NCBI GenBank assembly: GCA_023416855.1
Contig: JAEZGU010000170.1
Coordinates: forward strand, 1-15,702
Source: Bacillota bacterium
GTDB lineage: Bacteria; Bacillota; Clostridia; Tissierellales; Sedimentibacteraceae
Reading direction: 5' to 3'
Length of the DNA stretch: 15,702 nucleotides
The notes under the pieces are model-generated. The model was not told the origin of the DNA. It made no database searches and was given only the letters and a program-made list of their open reading frames with translations. The position numbers and the translations under genes were made by a program. Below are positions 1 to 6,506 of the stretch, in pieces (the stretch's first letter is position 1; every line of letters starts with the position of its first letter).

Positions 1-434
1 GGTTTAACAGGCGCAGGTGCAGGAGCTGGTTTAGCAGGTGCAGGTGCTGGTTTTGCAGCTTCCGGAGCCTTTGGTGTTTCTACAGGTTTTGGTGTTTCTA
101 CAGGTTTTGGTGTTTCTACAGGTTTTGGTGCTTCTACAGGTTTTGGTGCTTCTACAGGTGCCGTCTTAGTTATAGCCGGTTTTTTAACTTCAGGTTTTAC
201 TACATTTGTTTTATTATTAAGTAGCGTTTTCAATTCAGTTGAGTTTAAGTCAACAGCTTTACCATTTACTGTTATTTTAAACTGAGTGTTTGTTTTAGCA
301 TAATTACTGATAAATTTGTTCAACGCATTGTTGATATCATCGTAATTAACTGTTGTGCAATCTGCAGCAAACGCAGGTGCTGATGATAATGCTAATGTTG
401 CTGCTAATGTTAATGCAATAATTTTATTTTTCAT
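1..434 (-). CDS. Secreted Pro/Ala-rich protein, C-terminus beyond window
   Basis: I read 144 codons from an ATG at 434-432, preceded by an AAGGAG ribosome binding site; the gene continues past the left edge. Residues 1 to about 24 form a typical signal peptide: MKNK, then a long Ala/Leu/Thr core ending in an AFA-A cleavage site. Next comes a short folded-looking segment (about residues 25-80) with one Cys and phrases such as ITVNGKAVDLN. From about residue 90 the protein is a low-complexity linker of five P-V-E-(A/T)-P-K units, then Ala-Pro-rich sequence. This is typical of clostridial exported proteins that carry a C-terminal CAP/SCP, LysM or similar cell-wall domain after a Pro-rich spacer. 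That domain is not in the window, so function cannot be assigned. The gene is divergent from the tyrS leader and has its own extended -10 promoter. Confidence 0.85.
   Translation of the reverse strand, partial: MKNKIIALTLAATLALSSAPAFAADCTTVNYDDINNALNKFISNYAKTNTQFKITVNGKAVDLNSTELKTLLNNKTNVVKPEVKKPAITKTAPVEAPKPVEAPKPVETPKPVETPKPVETPKAPEAAKPAPAPAKPAPAPAPVK
71..160 (-). repeat. Five tandem 18-bp coding repeats
   Basis: Five head-to-tail 18-bp units (71-88, 89-106, 107-124, 125-142, 143-160) differ by only one or two bases. On the minus strand they encode repeated P-V-E-T-P-K (three copies) and P-V-E-A-P-K (two copies). The near identity at DNA level suggests recent slippage expansion or contraction of the linker. 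Confidence 0.9.
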
Positions 435-747
435 AATGTTACTCCTTTTCAAGCTTTTGATTTTTGGAAGTGGGTTACCCCTTACTTCTTACGAAACTAC
501 AGAACTTGCTAATGAGTTTCTTGTCATGTTGGTATTATAGCACTGAGAAATGCGCATTAAAACACACAAAAAGTTCATTCAATGGCAAATGTGACAATTA
601 TATTACACAATATTGTAATTAGAAAAAATTTTTACAATAATATTACAAATGCAGTGTGGATGTATAAAAAGACTTAAGTAAATGTTAATTAGATTGGAAT
701 AGATTGTATGATAAGTTAATATTTACTGCGTTAAAATATAAATTATC
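435..747. other. AT-rich intergenic region between divergent genes
   Basis: I see no credible gene here. Short frames in this region lack a ribosome binding site and have odd composition. It holds the minus-strand promoter at 534-562 and, at 597-650, a cluster of TTACAA-like words: TTACAC at 603, inverted TTGTAA at 613-618, TTACAA at 632 and again at 643. A promoter-like GTGACA (591-596), 17-bp gap, TGTAAT (614-619) lies on the plus strand within that cluster, but no gene follows before the T-box promoter. Confidence 0.6.
534..562 (-). promoter_or_regulatory. Promoter of the secreted-protein gene
   Basis: On the minus strand there is a perfect TATAAT (539-534) with an upstream TGC, giving an extended -10 (TGnTATAAT). 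A weak TTTTAA -35 lies 17 bp upstream (562-557). It would give a leader of about 90 nt before the start codon at 434. That leader contains a small GAAGT...GGGTAACCC...ACTTC fold that I do not recognise as a known riboswitch. Confidence 0.6.
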
Positions 748-776
748 TTGACAATATTTTAAATTTATATTATCAT
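748..776 (+). promoter_or_regulatory. tyrS promoter upstream of the T-box
   Basis: A consensus TTGACA (748-753) is followed after exactly 17 bp by TATCAT (771-776, five of six bases). The predicted start near 783 leads directly into the T-box leader. Confidence 0.8.
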
Positions 777-783
777 TCCTTTA

Positions 784-1024
784 ATTAAACATATAATATC
801 ATAACAGTGAAGGAATAAAGTAACAGTTTGGTTACAAATAAAGAGAGTGAATCGGATGGTGAGAGATTCATAGCACAAAGTGTGAAATACGGTTCCGGAG
901 TTACTATAGGAAACTATAGCGGGTAAACTGACCGATAAAGCAGAATGAGGCAAATTATTGCGAATTAAGGTGGTACCACGGGTTATCTCGTCCTTTTAGG
1001 ATAGATAAGCCGTGATTTTTATTT
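784..1024 (+). promoter_or_regulatory. Tyrosine T-box leader (riboswitch)
   Basis: A T-box leader senses uncharged tRNA: the specifier codon pairs with the anticodon and the UGGN bulge pairs with the tRNA 3' end, which stabilises an antiterminator. The base of Stem I is formed by AGTAAC (819-824) with GTTACT (900-905). The distal hairpin AATC...GATT around 850-869 carries the GGTGAGAG-type loop. The specifier-loop codon is TAC (Tyr) at 888-890 in the GAAATACGG context. Stem III is the perfect hairpin CTATAG-GAAA-CTATAG (904-919). The T-box core TGGTACCACG is at 971-980; its TGGT fits the ACCA end expected of tRNA-Tyr. The terminator and then tyrS follow, consistent with the Tyr specifier. Confidence 0.95.
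977..1020 (+). terminator. T-box-controlled intrinsic terminator
   Basis: CACGG (977-981) pairs with CCGTG (1010-1014), and TTATCT and TCCT pair with AGATAA and AGGA inside it, followed by TTTTT. The 5' arm overlaps the T-box core TGGTACCACG, so terminator and antiterminator are mutually exclusive. Confidence 0.93.
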
Positions 1025-1035
1025 TAGGAGGATTT

Positions 1036-2268
1036 ATGGAAAAGAGAAATGTTTTTGATGTATTAAAAGAGAGAGGTTATATAGAGCAATGTACCCATGA
1101 AGAAGAAATTAGGGATTTGTTAGGTAAAGAATCCGTTACATTTTATATTGGTTTTGATCCTACTGCTGACAGCTTGCATATAGGTCACTATATACAAATA
1201 ATGGTTATGTCTATTATGCAGCAGTATGGACATAGACCTATAGCATTATTAGGTGGTGGTACTACTATGATAGGGGACCCCAGCGACAGAACAGGCATGC
1301 GTAATATAATGACACAGGAAACAATAGCACAAAATGCAGAAAATTTTAAAAAGGTTTTTGAAAAATTCTTGGACTTTTCAGAAGGAAAAGCAATAATGGA
1401 TAACAATGCAAATTGGCTGCTACCGTTAAATTACCTTGAATTTATGAGAGATGTAGGTGTTCATTTTTCTGTGAACAGAATGCTTGCTGCAGATTGTTAT
1501 AAAAATAGAATGGAACAAGGACTTACATTCTTTGAATTTGGATATATGTTAATGCAATCCTATGACTTTTATGTTTTAAATCAAAAATACAATTGTAAAA
1601 TGCAATTTGGTGGTAATGACCAGTGGTCAAATATAATAGGTGGTATTGAATTAACAAGAAAAAAATCAGGTAAGCAAGTTTATGGTATGACATTCTCACT
1701 ATTGACTAATAGTGAAGGAAATAAAATGGGTAAGACTGAAAAAGGTGCTCTTTGGTTAGACAGAAATAAGACTACGCCATATGAATTCTATCAATACTGG
1801 AGAAATATTGGTGATGCTGATGTTGAAAAATGTCTTGCATTGTTAACATTTATTCCAATGGATGAAGTTAGAAGATTAGGTAGCTTAGAAGGCTCAGAAA
1901 TAAATAAAGCAAAAGAAGTACTTGCATACGAAGTTACAAAGCTGATCCATTCCGAAGAAGATGCTAATAAAGCGCAGGAAGCTGCAAGAGCATTGTTTGG
2001 TGGAGGAGCTGATTCTGAAAACATACCTACAACTGATCTTACAGCAGATGAGCTTGGAGAGGGCATGACAGTAATAGACCTGATGGTAAAAGCAAATCTA
2101 ATTAAATCAAAAAGTGAAGGTAGAAGATTAATAGAACAATCAGGAGTAGCTGTTAATGACAATATAGTAGGAGATGTAGGTGCGACAGTTACACAATCAG
2201 ATTTTGAAGAAGGAAAATTAATGATAAAAAAAGGCAAGAAAGTATATCATAGAATAAAATTAGTTTAA
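1036..2268 (+). CDS. tyrS: Tyrosine--tRNA ligase
   Basis: Class I tyrosyl-tRNA synthetase: activates tyrosine with ATP and charges tRNA-Tyr in the cytoplasm. The 410-aa product has the HIGH motif as HIGH at residues 48-51 in the FDPTADSLHIGH context, and the second ATP-binding motif as KMGKT at 230-234. FGGNDQW, typical of TyrRS, and a C-terminal S4-like RNA-binding domain from about residue 345 are also visible. The start is the ATG at 1036, five bases after AGGAGG (1026-1031). An in-frame GTG at 1012 must be rejected because it lies inside the T-box terminator stem. Control by tRNA-Tyr charging is expected from the leader. The length matches bacterial TyrRS. A structured segment and terminator follow the stop. 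Confidence 0.97.
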   Translation: MEKRNVFDVLKERGYIEQCTHEEEIRDLLGKESVTFYIGFDPTADSLHIGHYIQIMVMSIMQQYGHRPIALLGGGTTMIGDPSDRTGMRNIMTQETIAQNAENFKKVFEKFLDFSEGKAIMDNNANWLLPLNYLEFMRDVGVHFSVNRMLAADCYKNRMEQGLTFFEFGYMLMQSYDFYVLNQKYNCKMQFGGNDQWSNIIGGIELTRKKSGKQVYGMTFSLLTNSEGNKMGKTEKGALWLDRNKTTPYEFYQYWRNIGDADVEKCLALLTFIPMDEVRRLGSLEGSEINKAKEVLAYEVTKLIHSEEDANKAQEAARALFGGGADSENIPTTDLTADELGEGMTVIDLMVKANLIKSKSEGRRLIEQSGVAVNDNIVGDVGATVTQSDFEEGKLMIKKGKKVYHRIKLV

Positions 2269-2281
2269 TTGCCTATCCTTT

Positions 2282-2344
2282 AAGGAGATTCTTCATCAGA
2301 CATAGGTCCTTGTATATGAAGAACCTCCTTTTAACCTATATGTC
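2282..2344 (+). other. Unassigned foldable RNA segment after tyrS (pseudoknot-like)
   Basis: Two long helices interleave here. Helix A: AAGGAG (2282-2287) plus TTCTTCAT (2289-2296) pairs with ATGAAGAA (2316-2323) plus CTCCTT (2325-2330). Helix B: GACATAGGT (2299-2307), lying in the loop of A, pairs with ACCTATATGTC (2334-2344) with a 2-nt bulge. The order A-B-A'-B' is a pseudoknot topology. Full-length A and B probably cannot coexist because only 3 nt link A' to B'. The inner 8 bp of A could coexist with B, or the two could alternate. I do not recognise a known RNA family. It may be a 3' UTR element of tyrS, an sRNA or a tldD leader element. Confidence 0.45.
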
Positions 2345-2363
2345 CCCGTGGTGGGATTTTTTT
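2343..2363 (+). terminator. Intrinsic terminator after tyrS
   Basis: A short TCCC/GGGA stem (2343-2346 with 2353-2356) and a 6-nt loop are followed by seven T (2357-2363). The stem is short, so efficiency may depend on the folded segment just upstream, whose helix B shares its last two bases. Confidence 0.65.
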
Positions 2364-2434
2364 ATACAAAAATTATTAATACTTTAAGGAAATTATGGTA
2401 ATATATATATAATTATATATAAAGGAGTGATTGT

Positions 2435-3820
2435 GTGTTAAATAAGCAAATAATTGAAGATACATTGAATGCTGCCTTGTCTACAGGGGGAGATTTCGCT
2501 GAAATATTTGTTGAAGATAGAACAAATACCGGTATTGTAATGATAGGGGGCAAGGTGGATAGCACTATGTCAGGTAGAGATTATGGTGTAGGTGTTCGTA
2601 TCTTTAAAGGATTTAACAGCGTTTATGCTTACACAAATAAATCTGACAGAGATACACTTATAGAGACAGCAAAAAAAGCTGCAGCTGCTATAGAAGGTAG
2701 CTCAATGAATTTTACTATTAATCTTGAAAAGTCACAGGTTAAGAATATACATAATATAGAAATTGATCCAAGTTCGGTAGAAAAGACAAGAAAAGTTCAA
2801 ATTATGCGAAAAGCATATGATACTGCTTTTAACTACAGTGATTTAATCACACAGGTTACTATTAGTTACACAGATTATGACCAAAATATAATGATTGCTA
2901 ATTCCGAAGGTTTATGGAGAGAGGATAGGAGAGTTCGCTCTCGTCTTGGTATTTCTTCAGTTGCATCCAAGGATGGAGAAATGCAGTCAGGATTTTTTGG
3001 TCCGGGAGCAAGTAAAGGATTTGAATTTTTTGAGAATTTAGATATTGATTATTATGCTAAGGAAAGTGCAAGAATTGCAGTAACAATGGTTAATGCGAAG
3101 TACAGTCCAAGCGGAAAAATGCCTGTTATAATCGATAATGGTTTTGGAGGAGTTATATTCCACGAAGCATGTGGTCATGGTTTAGAAGCAACCTCTGTGG
3201 CAAAGGGGCTGTCTGTATTTGCAGGAAAGGTTGGTCAAAAAATTGCTTCACCATTAGTAACAGCTATTGATGATGGCTCAATTTCTGGAGAATGGGGTTC
3301 ATATAATATAGACGACGAGGGAACAAAATCTCAAAGAAATGTATTAATAGAAAAAGGAATACTAAAGGGCTATATGGTTGATAAATTGAATGCAAGAAGA
3401 ATGAACATGGATATAACAGGCTCAGGTAGAAGACAATCCTATAGATATGCCCCAACATCTCGTATGTCCAATACGTTTATAGACAGCGGTAAGTCAACGC
3501 CTGAAGAAATTATAGCCAATACCGAAAGAGGTATTTATGCTAAATATATGGGCGGTGGCTCTGTAAATCCAAGCACAGGAGAATTCAACTTTGCTGTTAT
3601 GGAAGGCTACATAGTTGAAAACGGAAAAATAAAAGATCCTGTTAGAGGTGCAACACTTATTGGCAAAGGTACAGATGTTTTAAATAAAATAGACATGGTG
3701 GGAAACAATCTTCTTCAAGGTCAAGGTATGTGTGGTTCTGTAAGCGGCAGTGTACCTGCAAATGTTGGTCAACCAATGATAAGAGTTTCTGAAATAACTG
3801 TAGGCGGAAGGGAAGGTTAA
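2435..3820 (+). CDS. tldD: TldD family metalloprotease
   Basis: TldD is the zinc-peptidase subunit of the TldD/TldE heterodimer, which cleaves small or unfolded peptides; in E. coli it takes part in microcin B17 processing and CcdA degradation. The 461-aa protein shows the family HExxxH motif as HEACGH at residues 243-248. It also has a late cysteine, C433 in GMCGSVSG, at the place where the family supplies the third metal ligand. It starts with GTG at 2435, with AAGGAG about 7 bases upstream; no better ATG is in frame. tldE follows after 5 bp, so they are one operon. The physiological substrate in this organism is unknown; no peptide-precursor gene is seen nearby. Confidence 0.93.
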   Translation: MLNKQIIEDTLNAALSTGGDFAEIFVEDRTNTGIVMIGGKVDSTMSGRDYGVGVRIFKGFNSVYAYTNKSDRDTLIETAKKAAAAIEGSSMNFTINLEKSQVKNIHNIEIDPSSVEKTRKVQIMRKAYDTAFNYSDLITQVTISYTDYDQNIMIANSEGLWREDRRVRSRLGISSVASKDGEMQSGFFGPGASKGFEFFENLDIDYYAKESARIAVTMVNAKYSPSGKMPVIIDNGFGGVIFHEACGHGLEATSVAKGLSVFAGKVGQKIASPLVTAIDDGSISGEWGSYNIDDEGTKSQRNVLIEKGILKGYMVDKLNARRMNMDITGSGRRQSYRYAPTSRMSNTFIDSGKSTPEEIIANTERGIYAKYMGGGSVNPSTGEFNFAVMEGYIVENGKIKDPVRGATLIGKGTDVLNKIDMVGNNLLQGQGMCGSVSGSVPANVGQPMIRVSEITVGGREG

Positions 3821-3825
3821 AAGTA

Positions 3826-5178
3826 ATGGATAAAAAATCATTAATAGAAAAAATATTTAATGAAGGAAAAAAACAAGGTCTTGGGGACATGGAAATATAT
3901 TATTCCTCAGGCAGATCTCTTTCTCTTAAAGTGTTTAAAAAAGAACTTGACGGATACAGTTTATCTGAAAGCGAGGGCTTATCATTAAGGGGAGTATACA
4001 ATGGTAAAATGGGTTATTCATACTCTGAAAAAGTTGATGAATCATCTATAGAGTTATTGGTTAGAAACGTTATTGAAAATGCTACAATTATTGATTCAGA
4101 TGATGAAGAAATAATTTATGAAGGGTCAAAGGAATACAGAGAAGTAAATAATTTTAATAAAAAATTAGAAGACGTAGAAGAATTAGATAAAATTAAATTT
4201 GTTAAGCAGTTAGAACAAGAAGCGCTTAATGTTGACAAAAGGGTTGAAACTGTTGATCATTGTGTTTATGGGGATGGTTATGGAGAAGCTATCATATCTA
4301 ATACCAAAGGTTTATTTTTACATGACAAAAGCAATATCGCCTATACATATGTTCAAGTAGTTGCAAAAGATGGCGATGATATAAAGACCGGTTTAGCATA
4401 TAGAACCGGCAATGACTTTAGCAAGTTCAATCCAAAGGAAATAGCTGAGGAAGCTGTGAAAGAAGCAATTGCTCTCCTTGGTGCAAAATCTGTTAAATCA
4501 GGAGATTATCCCGTAATAATCAGAAACAATGCAGCAGCCGACTTGTTAGAAGCTTTCAGCAGTATTTTTTCTGCTGAAAATGTACAGAAGGATTTATCCT
4601 TATTAAAAGGGAAGTTAAATCAACTAATAGGCAGCGAAAAATTTACAGTTATAGATGATCCTTATTTAGAAGGTGGTTTGTCTTCTAAATCCTTTGATGG
4701 AGAAGGGGTTGCTTGTAAATATAAAAAGGTAATTGACAAAGGAGTACTTAAAACATATTTACACAATTTAAAAACAGCAAAAAAGGATGGAGTTGAAACT
4801 ACAGGAAACGCAAGCAAAGGCTCATACAAATCATCCATAGATATTGCACCAACTAACTTTTATGTTGAAAAAGGGGAGAAATCCTTGGACGAAATGATTT
4901 CTGGAATTGACTCAGGTATTATGATAACTGAATTACAAGGGCTCCATTCAGGCCTTAATTCGATATCCGGAGATTTTTCTCTTGCTGCCTTAGGTTTTGA
5001 GATAAGGGATGGCAAAGTTACTGGACCTGTAGAGCAAATAACTGTAGCAGGTAACTTTTTTGAAATGATTAAAAACATAGAAGAAGTAGGATCAGATTTG
5101 AAGTTTGGGTTACCTGGGGAAGCGTATATTGGCTCACCTTCATTAAAAATTAAAAAACTTGCAATAGCAGGGGAATAA
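3826..5178 (+). CDS. pmbA: TldE/PmbA, partner subunit of TldD
   Basis: The 450-aa homologue of TldD lacks the HExxxH motif, as expected for TldE/PmbA, the non-catalytic half of the heterodimeric protease. Family-like features are the N-terminal alpha/beta region, the central GNASKGSYKSSIDIAPTNF stretch near residue 330, and the C-terminal part with GPVEQITVAGNFFEMIKNI, which resembles the equivalent TldD region around C433. The ATG at 3826 lies 5 bp after the tldD stop, with a GGAAGG-type ribosome binding site inside the end of tldD, so translation is probably coupled. A strong bidirectional terminator follows directly. Confidence 0.93.
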   Translation: MDKKSLIEKIFNEGKKQGLGDMEIYYSSGRSLSLKVFKKELDGYSLSESEGLSLRGVYNGKMGYSYSEKVDESSIELLVRNVIENATIIDSDDEEIIYEGSKEYREVNNFNKKLEDVEELDKIKFVKQLEQEALNVDKRVETVDHCVYGDGYGEAIISNTKGLFLHDKSNIAYTYVQVVAKDGDDIKTGLAYRTGNDFSKFNPKEIAEEAVKEAIALLGAKSVKSGDYPVIIRNNAAADLLEAFSSIFSAENVQKDLSLLKGKLNQLIGSEKFTVIDDPYLEGGLSSKSFDGEGVACKYKKVIDKGVLKTYLHNLKTAKKDGVETTGNASKGSYKSSIDIAPTNFYVEKGEKSLDEMISGIDSGIMITELQGLHSGLNSISGDFSLAALGFEIRDGKVTGPVEQITVAGNFFEMIKNIEEVGSDLKFGLPGEAYIGSPSLKIKKLAIAGE

Positions 5179-5183
5179 AGATG

Positions 5184-5215
5184 AAAAAAGACAATCCGAA
5201 ATTGGATTGTCTTTT
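5184..5215. terminator. Bidirectional intrinsic terminator
   Basis: A 12-bp perfect stem AAAAGACAATCC (5186-5197) / GGATTGTCTTTT (5204-5215) has a 6-nt loop. It gives T-runs on both strands and lies between the convergent pmbA (+) and the DUF378 gene (-), serving both. Confidence 0.9.
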
Positions 5216-5232
5216 AAGTATTTTTGATATTA

Positions 5233-5430
5233 TTAGTCAACTCTTTCTCGTTCGTCAAATAATAAAGTTATGCAGTACAATCCAGCTAAACCAACAAGTC
5301 CGTACACTAAACGGCTAAATATTGCAGTTTGGCCGCCAAAAATAGCAGCAACTAAGTCGAATTGAAACAATGCAATCAACCCCCAGTTTATAGCCCCTAT
5401 TATGACTAAAATTAATGCAAACTTATCCAT
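5233..5430 (-). CDS. DUF378 family small membrane protein
   Basis: The 65-aa product MDKFALILVIIGAINWGL... has the DUF378 hallmarks: a first membrane helix containing GAINWGL (about residues 5-25), a short FGG loop, and a second helix LVYGLVGLAGLYCI (about 41-57), ending in charged residues. The ATG at 5430-5428 follows AAGGAGG with proper spacing. An upstream in-frame ATG at 5472 lies before that ribosome binding site and is rejected. Function of the family is unknown. The 5' leader has an inverted repeat CTTGAAA...TTTCAAG whose 3' arm overlaps the start of AAGGAGG, so the site may be partly masked. It is a single gene ending at the shared terminator. Confidence 0.88.
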   Translation of the reverse strand: MDKFALILVIIGAINWGLIALFQFDLVAAIFGGQTAIFSRLVYGLVGLAGLYCITLLFDERERVD

Positions 5431-5525
5431 GTATTTTCCTCCTTGAAATCTGATATATTGATATTGTTTCAAGAAATTTCTATATTATGCATGGCATTAA
5501 TAATACTTTGTAAAATATGAATTAT

Positions 5526-5554
5526 TTAACACTTATAGTTAAGTTGAATATAAT
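5526..5554 (+). promoter_or_regulatory. Promoter of the 103-aa membrane protein gene
   Basis: TTAACA (5526-5531), a 17-bp spacer and a perfect TATAAT (5549-5554) lie 30 bp before the start codon at 5585, so the leader is short. Confidence 0.75.
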
Positions 5555-5584
5555 AACTAAAAATGTGTAATTAAGGAGGTTATT

Positions 5585-5896
5585 ATGGACAATTTCAAAC
5601 CTGAAAATATTGAAAGTACTGAAAATGAAGAATATGTAGAAAATTTAAATATTCAATGTGATAAAGGTTGTGACAGGGTAGGCGGAAGATTTGAAAATAG
5701 AAGACCTGTAAGACCACCGGTAAAACCGCCATGCGTACATGACAGAGTGTTAGGAACAGGTGATAATTCATCTTTATTATTTTTCTTTTTGCTTTTAGTT
5801 ATTATAGTTTGTCAAAGTGATTGTGATATAGAAATGGATACATTGTTGTGGTTCTTCTTGTTGTTAGTTGTACTTTACAATAATAGATTATTCTAA
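5585..5896 (+). CDS. Hypothetical 103-aa protein with two hydrophobic segments
   Basis: Not recognised as a named family. It starts at ATG 5585 after AAGGAGG. Residues 1-60 are hydrophilic: an acidic N-terminus with repeated Asn-Glu, then a basic proline-rich stretch (RRPVRPPVKPP, 39-49), with cysteines at 25, 29 and 50. Two similar hydrophobic blocks follow, SLLFFFLLLVIIV (63-75) and TLLWFFLLLVVLY (86-98), separated by a Cys-containing acidic spacer (CQSDCDIEMD, 76-85). Paired FFLLLV blocks occur in small clostridial proteins of unknown role; an envelope or spore-associated location would be a guess. It is a stand-alone transcript between its own promoter and a terminator hairpin. Confidence 0.8.
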   Translation: MDNFKPENIESTENEEYVENLNIQCDKGCDRVGGRFENRRPVRPPVKPPCVHDRVLGTGDNSSLLFFFLLLVIIVCQSDCDIEMDTLLWFFLLLVVLYNNRLF

Positions 5897-5913
5897 CACA
5901 ATTAAGCAAAACA

Positions 5914-5943
5914 ATGGAGGGCTGTCACCCCTCCATTTATTTT
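5914..5943. terminator. Terminator between convergent genes
   Basis: ATGGAGGG (5914-5921) pairs with CCCTCCAT (5929-5936), followed by TTATTTT on the plus strand; on the minus strand the stem is followed by TTGTTTTG. It probably ends the 103-aa gene and, less strongly, the selenoprotein operon. It abuts the stop codon of the minus-strand gene. Confidence 0.8.
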
Positions 5944-6209
5944 AATCCATCATCAATTAATTCAATTTCAAGTTTATCAAAATCTACATCATCCACAAAA
6001 TCCTGAGGATAAAAAGTAACATATTTAAATTGTGAAAACTCCAAGTCATGCTTTTTTAGCCATAAAGGCACGCTTATATCAAGTTTAGAACATATTTCCT
6101 TAAAGCATTTATCTCTTTTGGCAACAAGATCTATTTCTTCTTTGTTTTTTACAACTATTGAACTAACCATATGATTAGTTTTTATTTTTTTAGCCCATAA
6201 TTCGTACAT
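5937..6209 (-). CDS. Conserved clostridial hypothetical protein, 90 aa
   Basis: A small soluble protein beginning MYELWAK. From memory it resembles a widespread uncharacterised clostridial family with an N-terminal Y/LEIWGK-like strand, a central ICxxLDIxxPLWL block (residues about 39-51) and a C-terminal FxPQDFVDDVDFDKLEIEL block (about 66-85). No catalytic motif is evident; cysteines are at 35 and 40. It is the third gene of the HesB-like operon: its ATG begins 2 bp after the TAA of the preceding gene, without a clear ribosome binding site, so coupled translation is likely. The tight linkage suggests a shared process with the HesB-like proteins, but that is inference. Confidence 0.85.
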   Translation of the reverse strand: MYELWAKKIKTNHMVSSIVVKNKEEIDLVAKRDKCFKEICSKLDISVPLWLKKHDLEFSQFKYVTFYPQDFVDDVDFDKLEIELIDDGLK

Positions 6210-6211
6210 GT

Positions 6212-6484
6212 TTATTTATAATAAGGGGTAACAATAAAATCTTTTGAAAAAATACCACCAAAATTGATTTTTACACCCTTTAATTCCTTTTCAAAATGTT
6301 TAGGCACAATAATTTCAATGTTATCTACATTATAAATATTATCGTCCTCTTTTTGCTCCAACGAAGCAATTTTAAATACTCTTCCTGCTCATCCGATTCT
6401 GTACGCAGTTAACATAATAGGTAAATTATGTTCCTTCATTAGCATGAGCTTTTCTTTTGCTTTATCTGTTATTATAAAATTCAT
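6212..6484 (-). CDS. HesB-like protein with in-frame UGA (putative selenoprotein), copy 2
   Basis: Read through one in-frame TGA (6391-6389, codon 32), this encodes 90 residues with a HesB/IscA-like pattern: ITDKAKEKL at the start, YRIG-U-AGRVF at the Sec site, then VYNVDN-like strands ending KGVKINFGGIFSKDFIV. HesB-like selenoproteins with Sec aligned to the first conserved Cys of the HesB/IscA fold are known in anaerobes. A SECIS-like hairpin lies 3' of the TGA (6369-6353). Start ATG 6484 follows a G-rich site (GAGGGGG) 22 bp after the stop of the paralogue. The residue after Sec is Ala, not the Cys of copy 1, and the C-terminal CxC of canonical IscA is absent, so a standard Fe-S scaffold role is doubtful. 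A nonsense pseudogene is the alternative. Confidence 0.83.
6353..6369 (-). promoter_or_regulatory. SECIS-like hairpin in HesB-like copy 2
   Basis: On the transcribed strand, UUGCUUC (6369-6363) and GGAGCAA (6359-6353) form 7 bp including one U-G pair, closing the loop GUU. The loop starts 26 nt after the UGA. Bacterial SECIS rules as I recall them ask for a stem-loop about 16-37 nt after the UGA with a G in the first two loop positions; this fits. Confidence 0.7.
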
Positions 6485-6506
6485 TTGTTCCCCCTCATTT
6501 ATTTAA

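Noticed and set aside
71..160. Tandem repeats as a CRISPR array
   Set aside because: The units are contiguous 18-bp in-frame coding repeats without spacers.
355..540. 61-codon plus-strand frame at the secreted-protein start
   Set aside because: It is the reverse complement of the signal-peptide and promoter region of the minus-strand gene, rich in Ala/Asn by mirror coding, with no ribosome binding site.
1012..1035. N-terminal extension of TyrS from a GTG at 1012
   Set aside because: It lies inside the 3' arm of the T-box terminator and precedes the AGGAGG at 1026-1031 that serves the ATG at 1036.
1791..2237. 148-codon minus-strand frame inside tyrS
   Set aside because: It is fully covered by the well-supported tyrS, has no ribosome binding site, and its Ser/Pro-rich composition is typical of an antisense shadow.
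2364..2434. Promoter for tldD in the AT-rich gap
   Set aside because: TATAAT-like words are abundant in the TATATA run, but no -35 with proper spacing stands out, so I could not place it with confidence.
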